DNA of 64,000 nucleotides from Pseudomonas helmanticensis (GTDB lineage Bacteria; Pseudomonadota; Gammaproteobacteria; Pseudomonadales; Pseudomonadaceae), in contig NZ_FXUY01000001.1 of assembly GCF_900182985.1 (NCBI RefSeq), forward strand, positions 3,782,001-3,846,000, in the 5' to 3' direction. Under the pieces are notes generated by a model. It was not told the origin of the DNA, searched no databases, and saw only the letters and a program-made list of their open reading frames with translations. Shown here piece after piece: positions 43,182 through 54,152 of this stretch; positions within the stretch are counted from its first letter, which is position 1; the number at the start of each line of letters is the position of its first letter. The position numbers and the translations under genes were made by a program.

Positions 43182-44924
43182 TTGAATGCGACGACCATCA
43201 ACAGCCTGTTCTTGATCGGCGCGTTGCTGGTAGGTGCGAGCATTCTTGTCAGTTCCCTGTCTTCGCGTCTCGGCATTCCGATTCTGGTGATTATTCTTGC
43301 GGTCGGCATGGCTGCCGGGGTCGATGGCGGCGGGATCATTTTTGATAATTACCCGACGGCCTATCTGGTCGGCAACCTCGCACTGGCGGTGATCCTCCTC
43401 GATGGCGGTTTGCGCACGCGGGTCTCCAGTTTCCGCGTGGCGTTATGGCCAGCGCTGTCGCTGGCCACGGTCGGGGTGTTGATCACCACAGGGCTGACCG
43501 GCATGGCGGCCGCGTGGCTGTTTGACCTCAACCTGATTCAGGGCCTGCTGATCGGCGCCATCGTTGGCTCTACCGACGCCGCGGCGGTGTTCTCGTTGCT
43601 GGGTGGCAAAGGCCTGAACGAACGAGTCACTGCCAGCCTGGAAATCGAATCCGGCAGTAACGATCCGATGGCGGTGTTTCTCACCGTCACCCTGATCGAC
43701 ATGCTCGCCAGCGGCCAGACCGGTCTGCACTGGAGCCTGCTGACGCATCTGCTGCGCGAGTTCGGCATCGGCGGCGTGATCGGCCTCGGCGGCGGCTGGC
43801 TGATGCTGCAACTGGTCAACCGGATCAACCTCGCCGCCGGCCTCTATCCGATATTGGTGATCGCTGGCGGTCTGGTGGTGTTTGCCTTGACCAACGCCCT
43901 GCACGGCAGCGGCTTCCTCGCGGTGTACCTGTGTGGCCTGGTGATCGGCAACCGTCCGGTACGCAGCCGCCACGGTATTCTGCACATGCTCGACGGCATG
44001 GCGTGGCTGGCGCAGATCGGCATGTTCCTCGTGCTCGGCCTGCTGGTCACTCCGCATGACTTGCTGCCGATCGCCCTGCCCGCCCTCGGTCTGGCGCTGT
44101 GGATGATTCTGTTTGCGCGGCCGCTGTCGGTGATCGTCGGCCTCCTGCCGTTCAAGGCCTTCCATGGCCGCGAAAAAGCCTTTATTTCCTGGGTCGGCCT
44201 GCGCGGCGCGGTACCGATCATTCTGGCGGTGTTCCCGCTGATGGCCGGGCTGCCGAATGCGCAGCTGTACTTCAACCTCGCCTTCTTCATCGTGCTGGTG
44301 TCGCTGCTGGTGCAGGGCACGAGCCTGCCGTGGGTGGCCAAACTGCTCAAGGTCACGGTACCGCCGGAGCCTGCACCAATCTCGCGATCGGCGCTGGAAG
44401 TGCACATCACCAGCGAGTGGGAACTGTTCGTTTACAAGCTCGGTGCGGAGAAATGGTGCATCGGCTCGCCCTTGCGTGAACTGAAAATGCCCGAAGGCAC
44501 ACGTATCGCTGCGCTGTTTCGTGGCCAGCAACTGCTCCATCCGTCGGGTAGTACGGTGCTGGAAGTCGATGATTTGCTGTGCGTTATCGGCCATGAACAC
44601 AACCTGCCGGCGCTCGGCAAACTGTTCAGCCAGGCACCGCAACGCGGCCTCGATCTGCGCTTCTTCGGCGACTTCGTGCTGGAAGGAGACGCCCAGCTTA
44701 AAGCGGTCGCAGCGCTGTACGGGTTGCCGGCAGAAGGCATCGATCCTGACACGACCCTGGGCGCCTTCATTGCCCATAAAGTCGGTGGTGCACCGATCGT
44801 TGGTGACCAGGTGGAGTGGAACAACACCCACTGGACAGTCGCGGTCATGGACGGGAACAAGATCGGCAAAGTCGGCGTCAGATTCCCCGAAGGAAGTCGC
44901 CCGGGTCCCGGGCTCTTCCTCTAA
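43182..44924 (+). CDS. nhaP2: K+/H+ antiporter NhaP2 (CvrA)
   Basis: This 580-residue cation/proton antiporter of the CPA1 family begins at TTG 43182, with TGGAG eight bases before it. About 12 membrane segments span residues 1-395. They include the conserved '[20 protein letters not shown]', '[20 protein letters not shown]' and '[20 protein letters not shown]', whose Asp residues form the ion site. A cytoplasmic TrkA_C-like regulatory domain follows ('[20 protein letters not shown]', '[11 protein letters not shown]'). Last comes a CorC/HlyC-type transporter-associated domain ('[20 protein letters not shown]', '[12 protein letters not shown]'). The three-part layout is that of NhaP2/CvrA, which protects against excess K+. 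mscK starts 34 bases later. Confidence 0.92.
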   Translation: MNATTINSLFLIGALLVGASILVSSLSSRLGIPILVIILAVGMAAGVDGGGIIFDNYPTAYLVGNLALAVILLDGGLRTRVSSFRVALWPALSLATVGVLITTGLTGMAAAWLFDLNLIQGLLIGAIVGSTDAAAVFSLLGGKGLNERVTASLEIESGSNDPMAVFLTVTLIDMLASGQTGLHWSLLTHLLREFGIGGVIGLGGGWLMLQLVNRINLAAGLYPILVIAGGLVVFALTNALHGSGFLAVYLCGLVIGNRPVRSRHGILHMLDGMAWLAQIGMFLVLGLLVTPHDLLPIALPALGLALWMILFARPLSVIVGLLPFKAFHGREKAFISWVGLRGAVPIILAVFPLMAGLPNAQLYFNLAFFIVLVSLLVQGTSLPWVAKLLKVTVPPEPAPISRSALEVHITSEWELFVYKLGAEKWCIGSPLRELKMPEGTRIAALFRGQQLLHPSGSTVLEVDDLLCVIGHEHNLPALGKLFSQAPQRGLDLRFFGDFVLEGDAQLKAVAALYGLPAEGIDPDTTLGAFIAHKVGGAPIVGDQVEWNNTHWTVAVMDGNKIGKVGVRFPEGSRPGPGLFL

Positions 44925-44958
44925 ACTGCGTCCACTCTCACTTGCTTGACCGGTCTCT

Positions 44959-47900
44959 ATGCCTACCCTGCGCTCCTTTTTCGCCGCGGCCCTGCTGGGC
45001 CTGAGTCTTACTGTCGGCCCGCTGTACGCCGCCGAACCACCGTCCAGCGAAGCCGTGCAGGCGAGCCTCGACAAGCTCGCCGACAGCAAACTGCCGGATG
45101 CCGACAAAAAGACCCTGCAAACCGTCCTGCAGAACACCCTTAATCAGCTGAACAATCAGCGTGATTACGAACAGAAGCTGATCGATCTCAAACAGCAACT
45201 GGCGACGGCGCCCAAGCAGACCATCGAAAATGCCCGCGAACTGACGCGCCTCAAGGCCACCAGCGTGGTGCCGGTGGCGCAGCGTTTCCCCCGCGAATCG
45301 ATTCCACAGCTGGAGCAGATCCTCACCGAGCGCTCGACCCAGCAGAGTGACCTGCAAAAAGCCCTGGCCGACGCCAACAGCCTGATCATCACCGCACAGA
45401 CCCGCCCGGAGCGCGCCCAGGCGGAAATCTCTGCCAGCCAGACCCGAATTCAGCAGATCACCAACATCCTCAAGTCCGGCAAGGACGCGGGCAAAACGGT
45501 CAGCGCCGAGCAACGTGACCAGTTGAACGCCGAACTCGCCGCGCTGAATGCGCTGATCCCGCTGCGCCGTCAGGAACTGGCCGGCAACAGCCAGTTGCAG
45601 GATCTGGGCAACGCCCAGCATGACCTGCTCTCGGAGAAATCCGACCGCCTCGACCGCGAGATCCAGGAACTGCAAACCCTGATCAACCAGAAGCGTCTGG
45701 CGCAGTCTCAGGAAACCGTCACCCAGCAGTCGATCGAAGCACAAAAGTCCGGCGGCAGCAGCCTGCTCGCCAGCGAAAGCACGGCCAACCTCAAGCTCTC
45801 GGACTATCTGCTGAAAAGCACCGACCGCCTCAACGAGGTGACCCAGCAGAACCTGCAGACCAAACAGCAACTCGACAGCCTGACCCAAAGCGACTCGGCA
45901 CTCGACGAGCAGATCAACGTGCTCAAAGGCAGCCTGCTGCTGTCGAAGATTCTCTATAAGCAGAAACAGGCGCTGCCGCGCTTGAAGGTCGACCGCGACC
46001 TCGCCGATCAGATCGCCGACATTCGCCTGTATCAGTTCGAAGTCAGCCAGCAACGTGAGCTGCTCAGCAACCCCTCGACCTACGTCGACAATCTGCTGGC
46101 GACGCAACCGCCGGAACAGGTCACCCCGCAACTGCGCAAAAGCCTGCTTGATCTGGCCAACACCCGCGCCGACCTGCTCGAACGCTTGAACCGCGAACTG
46201 AGCGCGGTGCTCAACGAATCGATCACCCTGCAACTCAATCAGAAACAACTGCTGAGCACCGCGCAAAGCCTGCGCGCGACCCTCGATGAGCAAATGTTCT
46301 GGATTCCCAGCAACAAGCCGCTGGACATCGAGTGGATGCGCAGTGTGCCGGAGCGCCTCAAGCGCCAGATCGATACGCTGCCTTGGGCGTCCAGCCTGAG
46401 TGAGCTGACCGACGGTCTGATCCAGCGCCCCTTGCTGTTCCTGCCGCTGGCCCTGCTGATCGGCGCCCTGCTGTGGCGACGCAAAGCCCTGTACGGCAGA
46501 CTCAACAAGGTTCACCAGGACATCGGCCACTTCAAACGCGACAGCCAGTGGCACACGCCGCAAGCGATCCTGATCAATATCCTGCTGGCAATGCCGGTGG
46601 CGCTCGGCCTGGCGCTGTGCGGCCTGGCGTTGCAGATCGACGCTCGCGGGCAGAACGCCAACATGGGCGCAGCCCTGTTGCAGATGGGCCAGGCGTGGCT
46701 GGTGTTCTACACCGCGTATCGAATTCTGGCGCCGGGCGGCGTGGCGGAACTGCACTTCCGCTGGGAAAAACCGCAGGTCGAATTCCTGCAAGGCTGGATC
46801 CGTCGGCTCGGTCTGGTGGTGATGGCGCTGGTGACCATTGTCGCCGTCGCCGAACTGCAACCGGCGGCGCTGGCCGACGACGTACTCGGGATGCCCGTGG
46901 TACTGACCTGCTACGCATTGATGGCATGGCTGCTCAGCCGTCTGTTGATCAGCAGCCCGGCCCACGAAAACACCTCGCTGTTCCGCAAGGCCGTTGGCGT
47001 GATGTTCACCCTGCTGCCGATCGCGCTGTTTGTCGCGGTGTGCTTCGGCTACTACTACACCGCGCTGAAGCTCAGTGATCGCTTGATCAACACCCTGTAC
47101 CTGCTGATGTTCTGGCTGGTGATCGAGGCCACCTTCGTCCGTGGCCTCAGCGTTGCCGCGCGGCGTCTGGCCTACCAGCGTGCGCTGGCCAAACGTCAGG
47201 CGGCGAAAGAGGCCGGCGACGGCGAGGCGGTGATCGAAGAGCCAACGCTGGACATCGAAAAGGTCAACGAACAGTCTCTGCGCCTGATTCGCCTGGCCCT
47301 GCTCGGTGGCTTCATCGCGGCGCTGTACTGGGTCTGGTCGGACCTGATCTCGGTGTTCTCGTACCTCGACAACATCACCCTCTACGAATACACCAGCGGC
47401 ACCGGCGCCAACATGAGCATGGTGCCGATCAGCATCGGCGACATGCTCGGCGCGCTGATCATCATCGGCATCACCTTCGCCCTCGCACGCAACTTGCCGG
47501 GCCTGCTCGAAGTGTTCGTGCTGTCCAAGCTCAATCTGGCGCAGGGCAGTGCCTACGCAACCACCACGCTGCTGTCGTACGTGATTGCCGGCGTCGGTTT
47601 CGTCTCGACCCTGTCGACCCTCGGCGTCAGCTGGGACAAGTTGCAATGGCTGGTGGCGGCGCTGTCGGTCGGCCTCGGCTTCGGCATGCAGGAGATCTTC
47701 GCCAACTTCATCTCCGGCATCATGATTCTGTTCGAGCGCCCGGTGCGGATCGGCGACACCATCACCATCGGCAACCTCTCGGGCACGGTGAGCAAGATCC
47801 GCATCCGCGCCACGACCATCACCGACTTCGACCGCAAGGACATCATTGTTCCGAACAAGACGTTCATCACCGGGCAACTGATCAACTGGTCGCTGACCGA

Positions 47901-48312
47901 CACCATCACCCGTGTGACGCTGAAGCTCGGCGTCGATTACGGTTCCGATCTCGATCTGGTCAGAGAATTGCTGCTCAAGGCTGCCCGCGAAAACCCACGG
48001 GTACTAAAAGAACCCGAGCCGCACGTGTACTTCCTCAACTTCGGCGAAAGCACCCTCGACCACGAGTTGCGCATGCACGTGCGCGACCTCGGTGACCGTA
48101 ACCCGGTGCTCGATGAGGTCAACCGCTTCATCAACCGCGAGTTCAAGAAGCAGCACATCAACATCTCGTTCCGCCAGATGGAGGTTTACCTGAAGAACCT
48201 GCACGGCCAGGAATACAAGTTGGTGCCGGTCGAGGCCGATGCGAAAACCATCGTGCCGGTCGCCGACGATCAGAAACCGCTGCAAGAGCCGCCGCCGGCC
48301 AAACTCGACTAA
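44959..48312 (+). CDS. mscK: Large mechanosensitive channel MscK/KefA type
   Basis: This 1117-residue protein is the size of E. coli MscK. A signal peptide (to 'GPLYAAEPP', about residue 26) precedes a long periplasmic coiled-coil region of about 460 residues rich in Gln and Leu ('TEINQLNNQRDYEQKL'-like heptads). About eleven membrane segments follow, from 'LLFLPLALLIGALLW'. The C-terminal MscS-like pore and beta domain contain 'AALSVGLGFGMQEIFANFIS' and 'ERPVRIGDTITIGNLSGTVS'. It would open under osmotic downshock. With nhaP2 just upstream it forms a K+/osmotic stress pair, as in P. aeruginosa PA5021-PA5022. Confidence 0.9.
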   Translation: MPTLRSFFAAALLGLSLTVGPLYAAEPPSSEAVQASLDKLADSKLPDADKKTLQTVLQNTLNQLNNQRDYEQKLIDLKQQLATAPKQTIENARELTRLKATSVVPVAQRFPRESIPQLEQILTERSTQQSDLQKALADANSLIITAQTRPERAQAEISASQTRIQQITNILKSGKDAGKTVSAEQRDQLNAELAALNALIPLRRQELAGNSQLQDLGNAQHDLLSEKSDRLDREIQELQTLINQKRLAQSQETVTQQSIEAQKSGGSSLLASESTANLKLSDYLLKSTDRLNEVTQQNLQTKQQLDSLTQSDSALDEQINVLKGSLLLSKILYKQKQALPRLKVDRDLADQIADIRLYQFEVSQQRELLSNPSTYVDNLLATQPPEQVTPQLRKSLLDLANTRADLLERLNRELSAVLNESITLQLNQKQLLSTAQSLRATLDEQMFWIPSNKPLDIEWMRSVPERLKRQIDTLPWASSLSELTDGLIQRPLLFLPLALLIGALLWRRKALYGRLNKVHQDIGHFKRDSQWHTPQAILINILLAMPVALGLALCGLALQIDARGQNANMGAALLQMGQAWLVFYTAYRILAPGGVAELHFRWEKPQVEFLQGWIRRLGLVVMALVTIVAVAELQPAALADDVLGMPVVLTCYALMAWLLSRLLISSPAHENTSLFRKAVGVMFTLLPIALFVAVCFGYYYTALKLSDRLINTLYLLMFWLVIEATFVRGLSVAARRLAYQRALAKRQAAKEAGDGEAVIEEPTLDIEKVNEQSLRLIRLALLGGFIAALYWVWSDLISVFSYLDNITLYEYTSGTGANMSMVPISIGDMLGALIIIGITFALARNLPGLLEVFVLSKLNLAQGSAYATTTLLSYVIAGVGFVSTLSTLGVSWDKLQWLVAALSVGLGFGMQEIFANFISGIMILFERPVRIGDTITIGNLSGTVSKIRIRATTITDFDRKDIIVPNKTFITGQLINWSLTDTITRVTLKLGVDYGSDLDLVRELLLKAARENPRVLKEPEPHVYFLNFGESTLDHELRMHVRDLGDRNPVLDEVNRFINREFKKQHINISFRQMEVYLKNLHGQEYKLVPVEADAKTIVPVADDQKPLQEPPPAKLD

Positions 48313-48321
48313 CCGGTCTGA

Positions 48322-49824
<1,503 letters not shown>

Positions 49825-49850
49825 TGGCCAACGCCTCATCTTGATAAACA

Positions 49851-49881
49851 GTTCGTACGACTCCAGATAAGTCGTACGAAC
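49851..49881 (+). promoter_or_regulatory. Perfect 11-bp inverted repeat before trxC
   Basis: GTTCGTACGAC (49851-49861) and GTCGTACGAAC (49871-49881) with a nine-base centre lie between selO and trxC, ending 24 bases before the trxC ATG. The arms are themselves rich in the palindrome GTAC. It could be a terminator for selO, an operator or an mRNA hairpin; no T-run follows. Confidence 0.55.
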
Positions 49882-49904
49882 CGCAGAACTCCAATGAGCC
49901 AAAC

Positions 49905-50339
49905 ATGACCAACCCAGTCCTCATCCCCTGCCCCTCCTGCAACGGCCTCAACCGTATCCCCGCCGAGCGCCTCGCTGACCAGCCCAAGTGCGGTCGCTGC
50001 AAATCCGCGGTGCTGTTGAGCAAACCGTTCGAACTCAAGCAAGGCGATTACGCCAGTCAGATCAAGGGTGATCTGCCGTTGCTGGTGGATGTCTGGGCGC
50101 AGTGGTGTGGGCCGTGCAAGTCGTTTGCGCCGCTGTTCGAGCAGGCGGCGGCGCAATTGGCGGGCAAGTGTCGGTTGGCCAAGCTCGACAGCGAGGCGAA
50201 TCAGCAGTTGTCGGCGCAGTTGGGGATTCGCTCGATTCCGAGTCTGATTCTGTTCAGGAACGGCCGGGAGGTGGCGCGGCAGAGCGGTGCGTTGCCGTTG
50301 CCGCAATTGATGGCGTGGCTGCGTAGCCAGGGCATCTGA
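49905..50339 (+). CDS. trxC: Thioredoxin 2 TrxC
   Basis: This 144-residue thioredoxin has an N-terminal zinc-binding extension with two CxxC pairs (C9/C12 and C29/C32, in 'CPSCNGLNR' and 'KCGRCKS'). The thioredoxin fold follows with the active site 'WAQWCGPCKSF' at C68/C71, and 'LGIRSIPSLILFRNGRE' contains the cis-Pro. It reduces protein disulfides in the cytoplasm and is often induced by oxidative stress. It lies 80 bases after selO on the same strand. Confidence 0.95.
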   Translation: MTNPVLIPCPSCNGLNRIPAERLADQPKCGRCKSAVLLSKPFELKQGDYASQIKGDLPLLVDVWAQWCGPCKSFAPLFEQAAAQLAGKCRLAKLDSEANQQLSAQLGIRSIPSLILFRNGREVARQSGALPLPQLMAWLRSQGI

Positions 50340-50354
50340 AACACCACAAATCCA

Positions 50355-50449
50355 ACTGTAGGAGTGAGCCTGCTCGCGATGGCGTTCGTCCAGCCAACAT
50401 CTATGTGGCTGACACACCGCTATCGCGAGCAGGCTCACTCCTACAGGGG
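50355..50449. repeat. REPIN between trxC and parA
   Basis: TGTAGGAGTGAGCCTGCTCG and the inverted CGAGCAGGCTCACTCCTACA separate the convergent ends of trxC and the ParA-type gene. Confidence 0.88.
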
Positions 50450-50468
50450 ATCTGCGTAGCTCAAGAGA

Positions 50469-51239
50469 TCAGTGCCCTTCGAGCAAGTTATGCAGTTCAA
50501 CAAACTGCTGAGTCAGCTTGTGTCGCGGATCGAGATGGATCAGCGGCGTGCTGGCCTGGTGCGACTCGCGCATGCGCACTGAGCTGGTCAGGTACACCGG
50601 CAGCACCGGCAAGCCTTCGGCAATCAGCTCATCGAGAATCTGCTGCGGCAGGCTGGCCCGGGCCTGGAACTGGTTGACCACGATGCCTTCGACTTCCAGG
50701 CCTTCGTTGTGGTCATCCTTCAATTCTTCAATCTCGGCCATGAGACCGTAGAGGGCCTGACGCGAAAAACTGTCGCAATCGAAGGGAATCAATACCCGAT
50801 CAGCGGCAATCAGCGCCGATACCGCGTAGAAATTCAATGCTGGCGGTGTATCCAGGTAGATCCGGTCGTAATCTTCCGCCAACTCATCGAGCAACTTGCG
50901 CAGCTTGTTGATCTTGTGTTTCGCCTCGAGCTTGGGTTGCAGGTCGGCCAGCTCGGCGGTGGCGGTGATGATGTGCAGGTTGTCGAACGGCGTTTCGTAG
51001 ATGTCCGCCTGGTTTTTCTTCGAGAACGGCCCGGACGACAGCGTCTGCTTGAAGAAGTCGGCAATGCCCATCGGGATGTCGTCGCCGGTGAGCCCGGTCA
51101 GATACTGAGTGGAGTTGGCTTGGGCATCGAGATCCACCAACAGCGTGCGATAACCCTCGCTGGCGCTGACCGCCGCCAGATTGCAGGCAATGCTGGACTT
51201 GCCTACGCCACCTTTCTGATTGAACACCACGCGCCGCAT
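50469..51239 (-). CDS. ParA-family ATPase
   Basis: This 256-residue protein begins [16 protein letters not shown], a deviant Walker A motif with the signature Lys9 and Lys14. Walker A' '[19 protein letters not shown]' and '[20 protein letters not shown]' follow. ATG 51239 has GGAGG upstream; an in-frame extension of 55 codons upstream is not family-like. It may position a cellular component such as the chromosome, chemoreceptors or secretion machinery, but no ParB or other partner lies beside it. P. aeruginosa PA5028 is, as I recall, the syntenic equivalent. The 352-base gap to the polyene operon contains a palindrome at 51448. Confidence 0.88.
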   Translation of the reverse strand: MRRVVFNQKGGVGKSSIACNLAAVSASEGYRTLLVDLDAQANSTQYLTGLTGDDIPMGIADFFKQTLSSGPFSKKNQADIYETPFDNLHIITATAELADLQPKLEAKHKINKLRKLLDELAEDYDRIYLDTPPALNFYAVSALIAADRVLIPFDCDSFSRQALYGLMAEIEELKDDHNEGLEVEGIVVNQFQARASLPQQILDELIAEGLPVLPVYLTSSVRMRESHQASTPLIHLDPRHKLTQQFVELHNLLEGH

Positions 51240-51447
51240 GACAAAACCTCCGTGTATCAAAGAATGACCGAGTGTAGATGCGCGCGACCTCGCTTCGCTA
51301 CCTTCACGGACACGGACTACAAAGTCAGGTGCAAATATCTCCGTGTGCCTGGCGCAAAAACTGTCATTGATCGTCGCGATGCCCGACAGACAAGCCGCCG
51401 CCAATCTGGATAATGGCCAAGTGACAGTTTTTCAGCGTACGACTCAG

Positions 51448-51470
51448 TACATTTTACTGCGCAAAATGTA
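51448..51470. promoter_or_regulatory. Palindrome TACATTTT-N7-AAAATGTA upstream of the polyene operon
   Basis: A perfect 8-base inverted repeat with a 7-base GC-containing centre lies 122 bases before the first polyene gene, in the only sizeable gap in front of the operon (51240-51591). Its form is that of a dimeric regulator site. No regulator gene is seen in the operon part present here. Confidence 0.45.
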
Positions 51471-51591
51471 ACCAGCATTTGCTACACACTCGTCGCACCG
51501 GGATAATGCGCGCCACCCGGCGCCAAGCGCCACGTCAAGCCTGCTGCGGTTCTGGCGACTCAACGCGTCAACAATAGCCCGCAGGGGCGGG

Positions 51592-52320
51592 ATGAAATCC
51601 GTGATCAACTTCAACATCGCCCAATGGCGCGCGTGGGCCCCCGGGCTCGACAGCGTGGACGCCTGGCAGGCCTGGAGCCGACAACCGGTGGTGCTCCAGG
51701 CCAGTGATGCCGCGCCCGATGTGTCGTTTTTGCCGGCCATGCAGCGTCGGCGTCTCAGTCGCTTGGCGCGGATGGCGTTCAGTGTCGGCTGGCCACTGGC
51801 CGACGGACGGGAAAACCTGCCCCTGGTATTCGTTTCCCGCCATGGTGAAACCCCACGCACCTACGAGATTCTCCGCGATCTGGCCACCGAGCAACCGCTG
51901 TCGCCGACCCAGTTCAGCCTGTCGGTGCATAACGCGATCATCGGCCTGTGGTCGATCATGCGCGGTGAAACCAGCGAAATGACCGCCCTCGCTGCGGCGG
52001 GCGACGGTCTCGAACACGGCATGCTCGAAGCGGCAGCGCTGCTCAACGAAGGCGCCCCGGCGGTGCTGCTGGTGATCACTGAAGAACAACCGCCCGCAGC
52101 GTATTCGGAGTGGATCGACGATGTGCCGTTTCCGTATGCGGTCGGTCTGTTGCTCACCCCGGGTACCGATTGGCGGCTGACCCTGAACAGCACCACAGAA
52201 GCACTGTCCAAAGCGCACTGGCCCCACGCGCTCAATCTGCTGCGAACCCTGCTCGGCCAGCAACCCCTTTGCCAACATGCCTGGAAAAATCGCGTATGGA
52301 CCTGGCAACGCAGCCTGTGA
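51592..52320 (+). CDS. Chain-length-factor-like beta-ketoacyl synthase domain protein
   Basis: This 242-residue protein resembles the short 'beta-ketoacyl synthase, N-terminal-like' proteins of aryl polyene clusters (PF13723 type). Typical are 'SFLPAMQRRRLSRLARMAFS', 'PLVFVSRHGETPRTYEILRD', 'TQFSLSVHNAIIGLWSIMRG' and 'TALAAAGDGLEHGMLEAAAL'. The catalytic Cys of true ketosynthases is absent, as in chain length factors that pair with an active ketosynthase and set product length. The active partner must lie beyond the window. ATG 51592 follows a GGGG stretch. It is the first gene of the polyene operon and overlaps the next by 25 bases. Confidence 0.82.
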   Translation: MKSVINFNIAQWRAWAPGLDSVDAWQAWSRQPVVLQASDAAPDVSFLPAMQRRRLSRLARMAFSVGWPLADGRENLPLVFVSRHGETPRTYEILRDLATEQPLSPTQFSLSVHNAIIGLWSIMRGETSEMTALAAAGDGLEHGMLEAAALLNEGAPAVLLVITEEQPPAAYSEWIDDVPFPYAVGLLLTPGTDWRLTLNSTTEALSKAHWPHALNLLRTLLGQQPLCQHAWKNRVWTWQRSL

Positions 52321-53105
52321 CCGAGAAAAACCGCGACGCCTACTACTGGCGCCTGCTGGCCACCGCCGCCAGCTTTGCCCTGTTCGGGCTGGGCGGGTTG
52401 TGCCTGCGCGTGCTGGTGTTTCCGCTGCTCGGCTGCCTGCCCGGCGATGCGCGCGCGCATCGCCGGCGTGCGCGGCAGACCGTCAGTCGGCTGTTCTGGT
52501 TTTTCGTGCGGTTCATGGCCCGCACCGGCGTGCTGACCTACGACATTCAAGGCGCCGAGCGTCTCGGTCGGCCAGGGCAGATGATCATCGCCAACCACCC
52601 GTCGCTGATCGACGTGGTGTTCCTCATCGGTCTGGTGCGCCAGGCCAACTGCGTGGTGAAGAAAAGCCTGTGGGAAAACCCCTTCACGCGCGGACCACTG
52701 CGCAGCACCGAATACATCAGCAACGACGGCAGCATGGACATGCTCGATGCCGCCGCCCAAGCCCTGCAAAACGGCCAGACCCTGATCATTTTCCCCGAAG
52801 GCACGCGCACCCAGCCGGGGCAGGCGCCGGCCTTTCATCGGGGCGCGGCGGCGATTGCCCTGCGCGGTGCGAAAATCCTCACCCCGGTGATTATCAAGGT
52901 CAACCCGACCACGCTGACCAAAGCCGAACCGTGGTATCGGATCCCATGCCGCCGCGTGCACTTCAGTTTTCGAATCGGCGCCGATATAGACCCACAGACC
53001 TTCGCCGCGCAGGGGCCTGCACCGCAAGCCTCGCGCAAGCTCAACGATTATTTGCACTCTTACTTTATTAAGGAGCTCGCCGAAGATGAGCGATCTGAAT
53101 CGTGA
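52296..53105 (+). CDS. 1-acylglycerol-phosphate acyltransferase-like (LPLAT) protein
   Basis: This 269-residue membrane-bound acyltransferase begins MDLATQPVTEKNRDAYYWRL. A membrane segment 'LFGLGGLCLRVLVFPLLGCL' at about 25-45 leads to the catalytic HX4D motif in 'IIANHPSLIDVVFL', and 'LIIFPEGTRTQPG' is the substrate-binding element. In aryl polyene clusters such enzymes are thought to help attach the polyene or a fatty acid to the glycerol/lipid anchor. The start at ATG 52296 lies within the end of the previous gene, and its end overlaps the first ACP gene by 20 bases. Confidence 0.85.
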   Translation: MDLATQPVTEKNRDAYYWRLLATAASFALFGLGGLCLRVLVFPLLGCLPGDARAHRRRARQTVSRLFWFFVRFMARTGVLTYDIQGAERLGRPGQMIIANHPSLIDVVFLIGLVRQANCVVKKSLWENPFTRGPLRSTEYISNDGSMDMLDAAAQALQNGQTLIIFPEGTRTQPGQAPAFHRGAAAIALRGAKILTPVIIKVNPTTLTKAEPWYRIPCRRVHFSFRIGADIDPQTFAAQGPAPQASRKLNDYLHSYFIKELAEDERSES

Positions 53106-53346
53106 CATCAAACTGCTGATCATCGATGCCCTCGGTCTTGAAGACATCAGCGCCGACGACATCGGCGACGAGCAGACGCTGTTCGGCGAAGGCCTCGGCC
53201 TGGATTCCGTTGACGCGCTGGAACTGGGGCTGGCGATCCAGAAAAAATACGGCATCAAGATCGACGCCGATGCCAAAGACACCCGTAACCATTTCACCAA
53301 CGTGGCCAGCCTTGCGGCGTTCGTCACGGCAAAACAGGCAGCTTGA
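53086..53346 (+). CDS. Acyl carrier protein 1 of the polyene operon
   Basis: This 86-residue acyl carrier protein has the phosphopantetheine site 'GLGLDSVDALELGLAI', Ser41 in GLDS. It would carry the growing polyene chain or the starter. AAGGAG ten bases upstream supports ATG 53086. The sequence is acidic and helical as usual. Ten bases separate it from a second, different carrier protein. Confidence 0.92.
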   Translation: MSDLNRDIKLLIIDALGLEDISADDIGDEQTLFGEGLGLDSVDALELGLAIQKKYGIKIDADAKDTRNHFTNVASLAAFVTAKQAA

Positions 53347-53355
53347 GACCGGACC

Positions 53356-53610
53356 ATGCAAACTCGTGACGATATTTTCAACACCCTGCGCGATGCCCTG
53401 GTCGAGCTGTTCGAACTGGATCCGGCCCGTGTGAGCCTGGACTCCAACCTGTATCAGGATCTGGAAATCGACAGCATCGACGCCGTCGATCTGATCGATC
53501 ACATCAAGCGCCAGACCGGCAAGAAAATCGCCGCCGAAGAATTCAAATCGGTGCGCACCGTCGGTGACGTGGTCGAGGCGGTCTACCGTCTGGTTCAACC
53601 GGCCGCATGA
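53356..53610 (+). CDS. Acyl carrier protein 2 of the polyene operon
   Basis: This 84-residue acyl carrier protein has the attachment site 'LEIDSIDAVDLIDHI', Ser40. It differs strongly from the first ACP. In aryl polyene systems two ACPs divide the work between chain extension and starter loading. Its stop overlaps the next start by four bases (ATGA). Confidence 0.92.
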   Translation: MQTRDDIFNTLRDALVELFELDPARVSLDSNLYQDLEIDSIDAVDLIDHIKRQTGKKIAAEEFKSVRTVGDVVEAVYRLVQPAA

Positions 53611-54152
53611 GCCGATTGATCGGCCTCGGCCTGCTGCTGGCCGGTCTGCTGTACCCCTTTGCGGTGTATTTCGGCATGGAGCATTTTGCCCCGTGGCAGT
53701 TCGGTCTGCTGCTCGGCAGTCTGTGGCTGGCGCGGGCCCTGAGCGGCGAGCGCAAGCCTGGCAGCCTGTGGATGGCGTGCGTGGCCATTGTCTTCTGCGT
53801 GTTGTTGGCGCTGTTCGACAGTCCGCTGTTGCTGCGCTGGTATCCGGTGCTGATCAGCGGCTTCATGCTGGTGCTATTCAGCCTGAGCCTGAAATACGGG
53901 CCGCCGATGGTTGAGCGTCTGGCGCGCCTGCGTGAGCCGGAGCTGCCGGACATCGCGATTCGCTACACGCGCAAGGTCACGGTGGCCTGGAGCGTGTTTT
54001 TCTTCTTTAACGGTTTGTGCGCCGCCCTCCTGACCCTGTGGGCGCCGCTGAATTGGTGGATGTTGTACACCGGCCTGATCTCCTATGGATTGATCGGCCT
54101 GATGTTTGCCATTGAATGGCTGATACGACAACGGGTAAGAGGCCGTACATGA
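53607..54152 (+). CDS. COG4648-type integral membrane protein of the polyene operon
   Basis: This 181-residue hydrophobic protein has about five membrane segments: 'LIGLGLLLAGLLYPFAVYF', the 35-55 region, 'ACVAIVFCVLLALF', 'LISGFMLVLFSL', and two near the end with 'VFFFFNGLCAALLTLWAP'. The motif 'KYGPPMVERLARLREPELPD' on a cytoplasmic loop is conserved in small membrane proteins that accompany polyene clusters. Its role is unknown; it may anchor the cytoplasmic enzymes at the membrane. It overlaps both neighbours by four bases. Confidence 0.8.
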   Translation: MSRLIGLGLLLAGLLYPFAVYFGMEHFAPWQFGLLLGSLWLARALSGERKPGSLWMACVAIVFCVLLALFDSPLLLRWYPVLISGFMLVLFSLSLKYGPPMVERLARLREPELPDIAIRYTRKVTVAWSVFFFFNGLCAALLTLWAPLNWWMLYTGLISYGLIGLMFAIEWLIRQRVRGRT

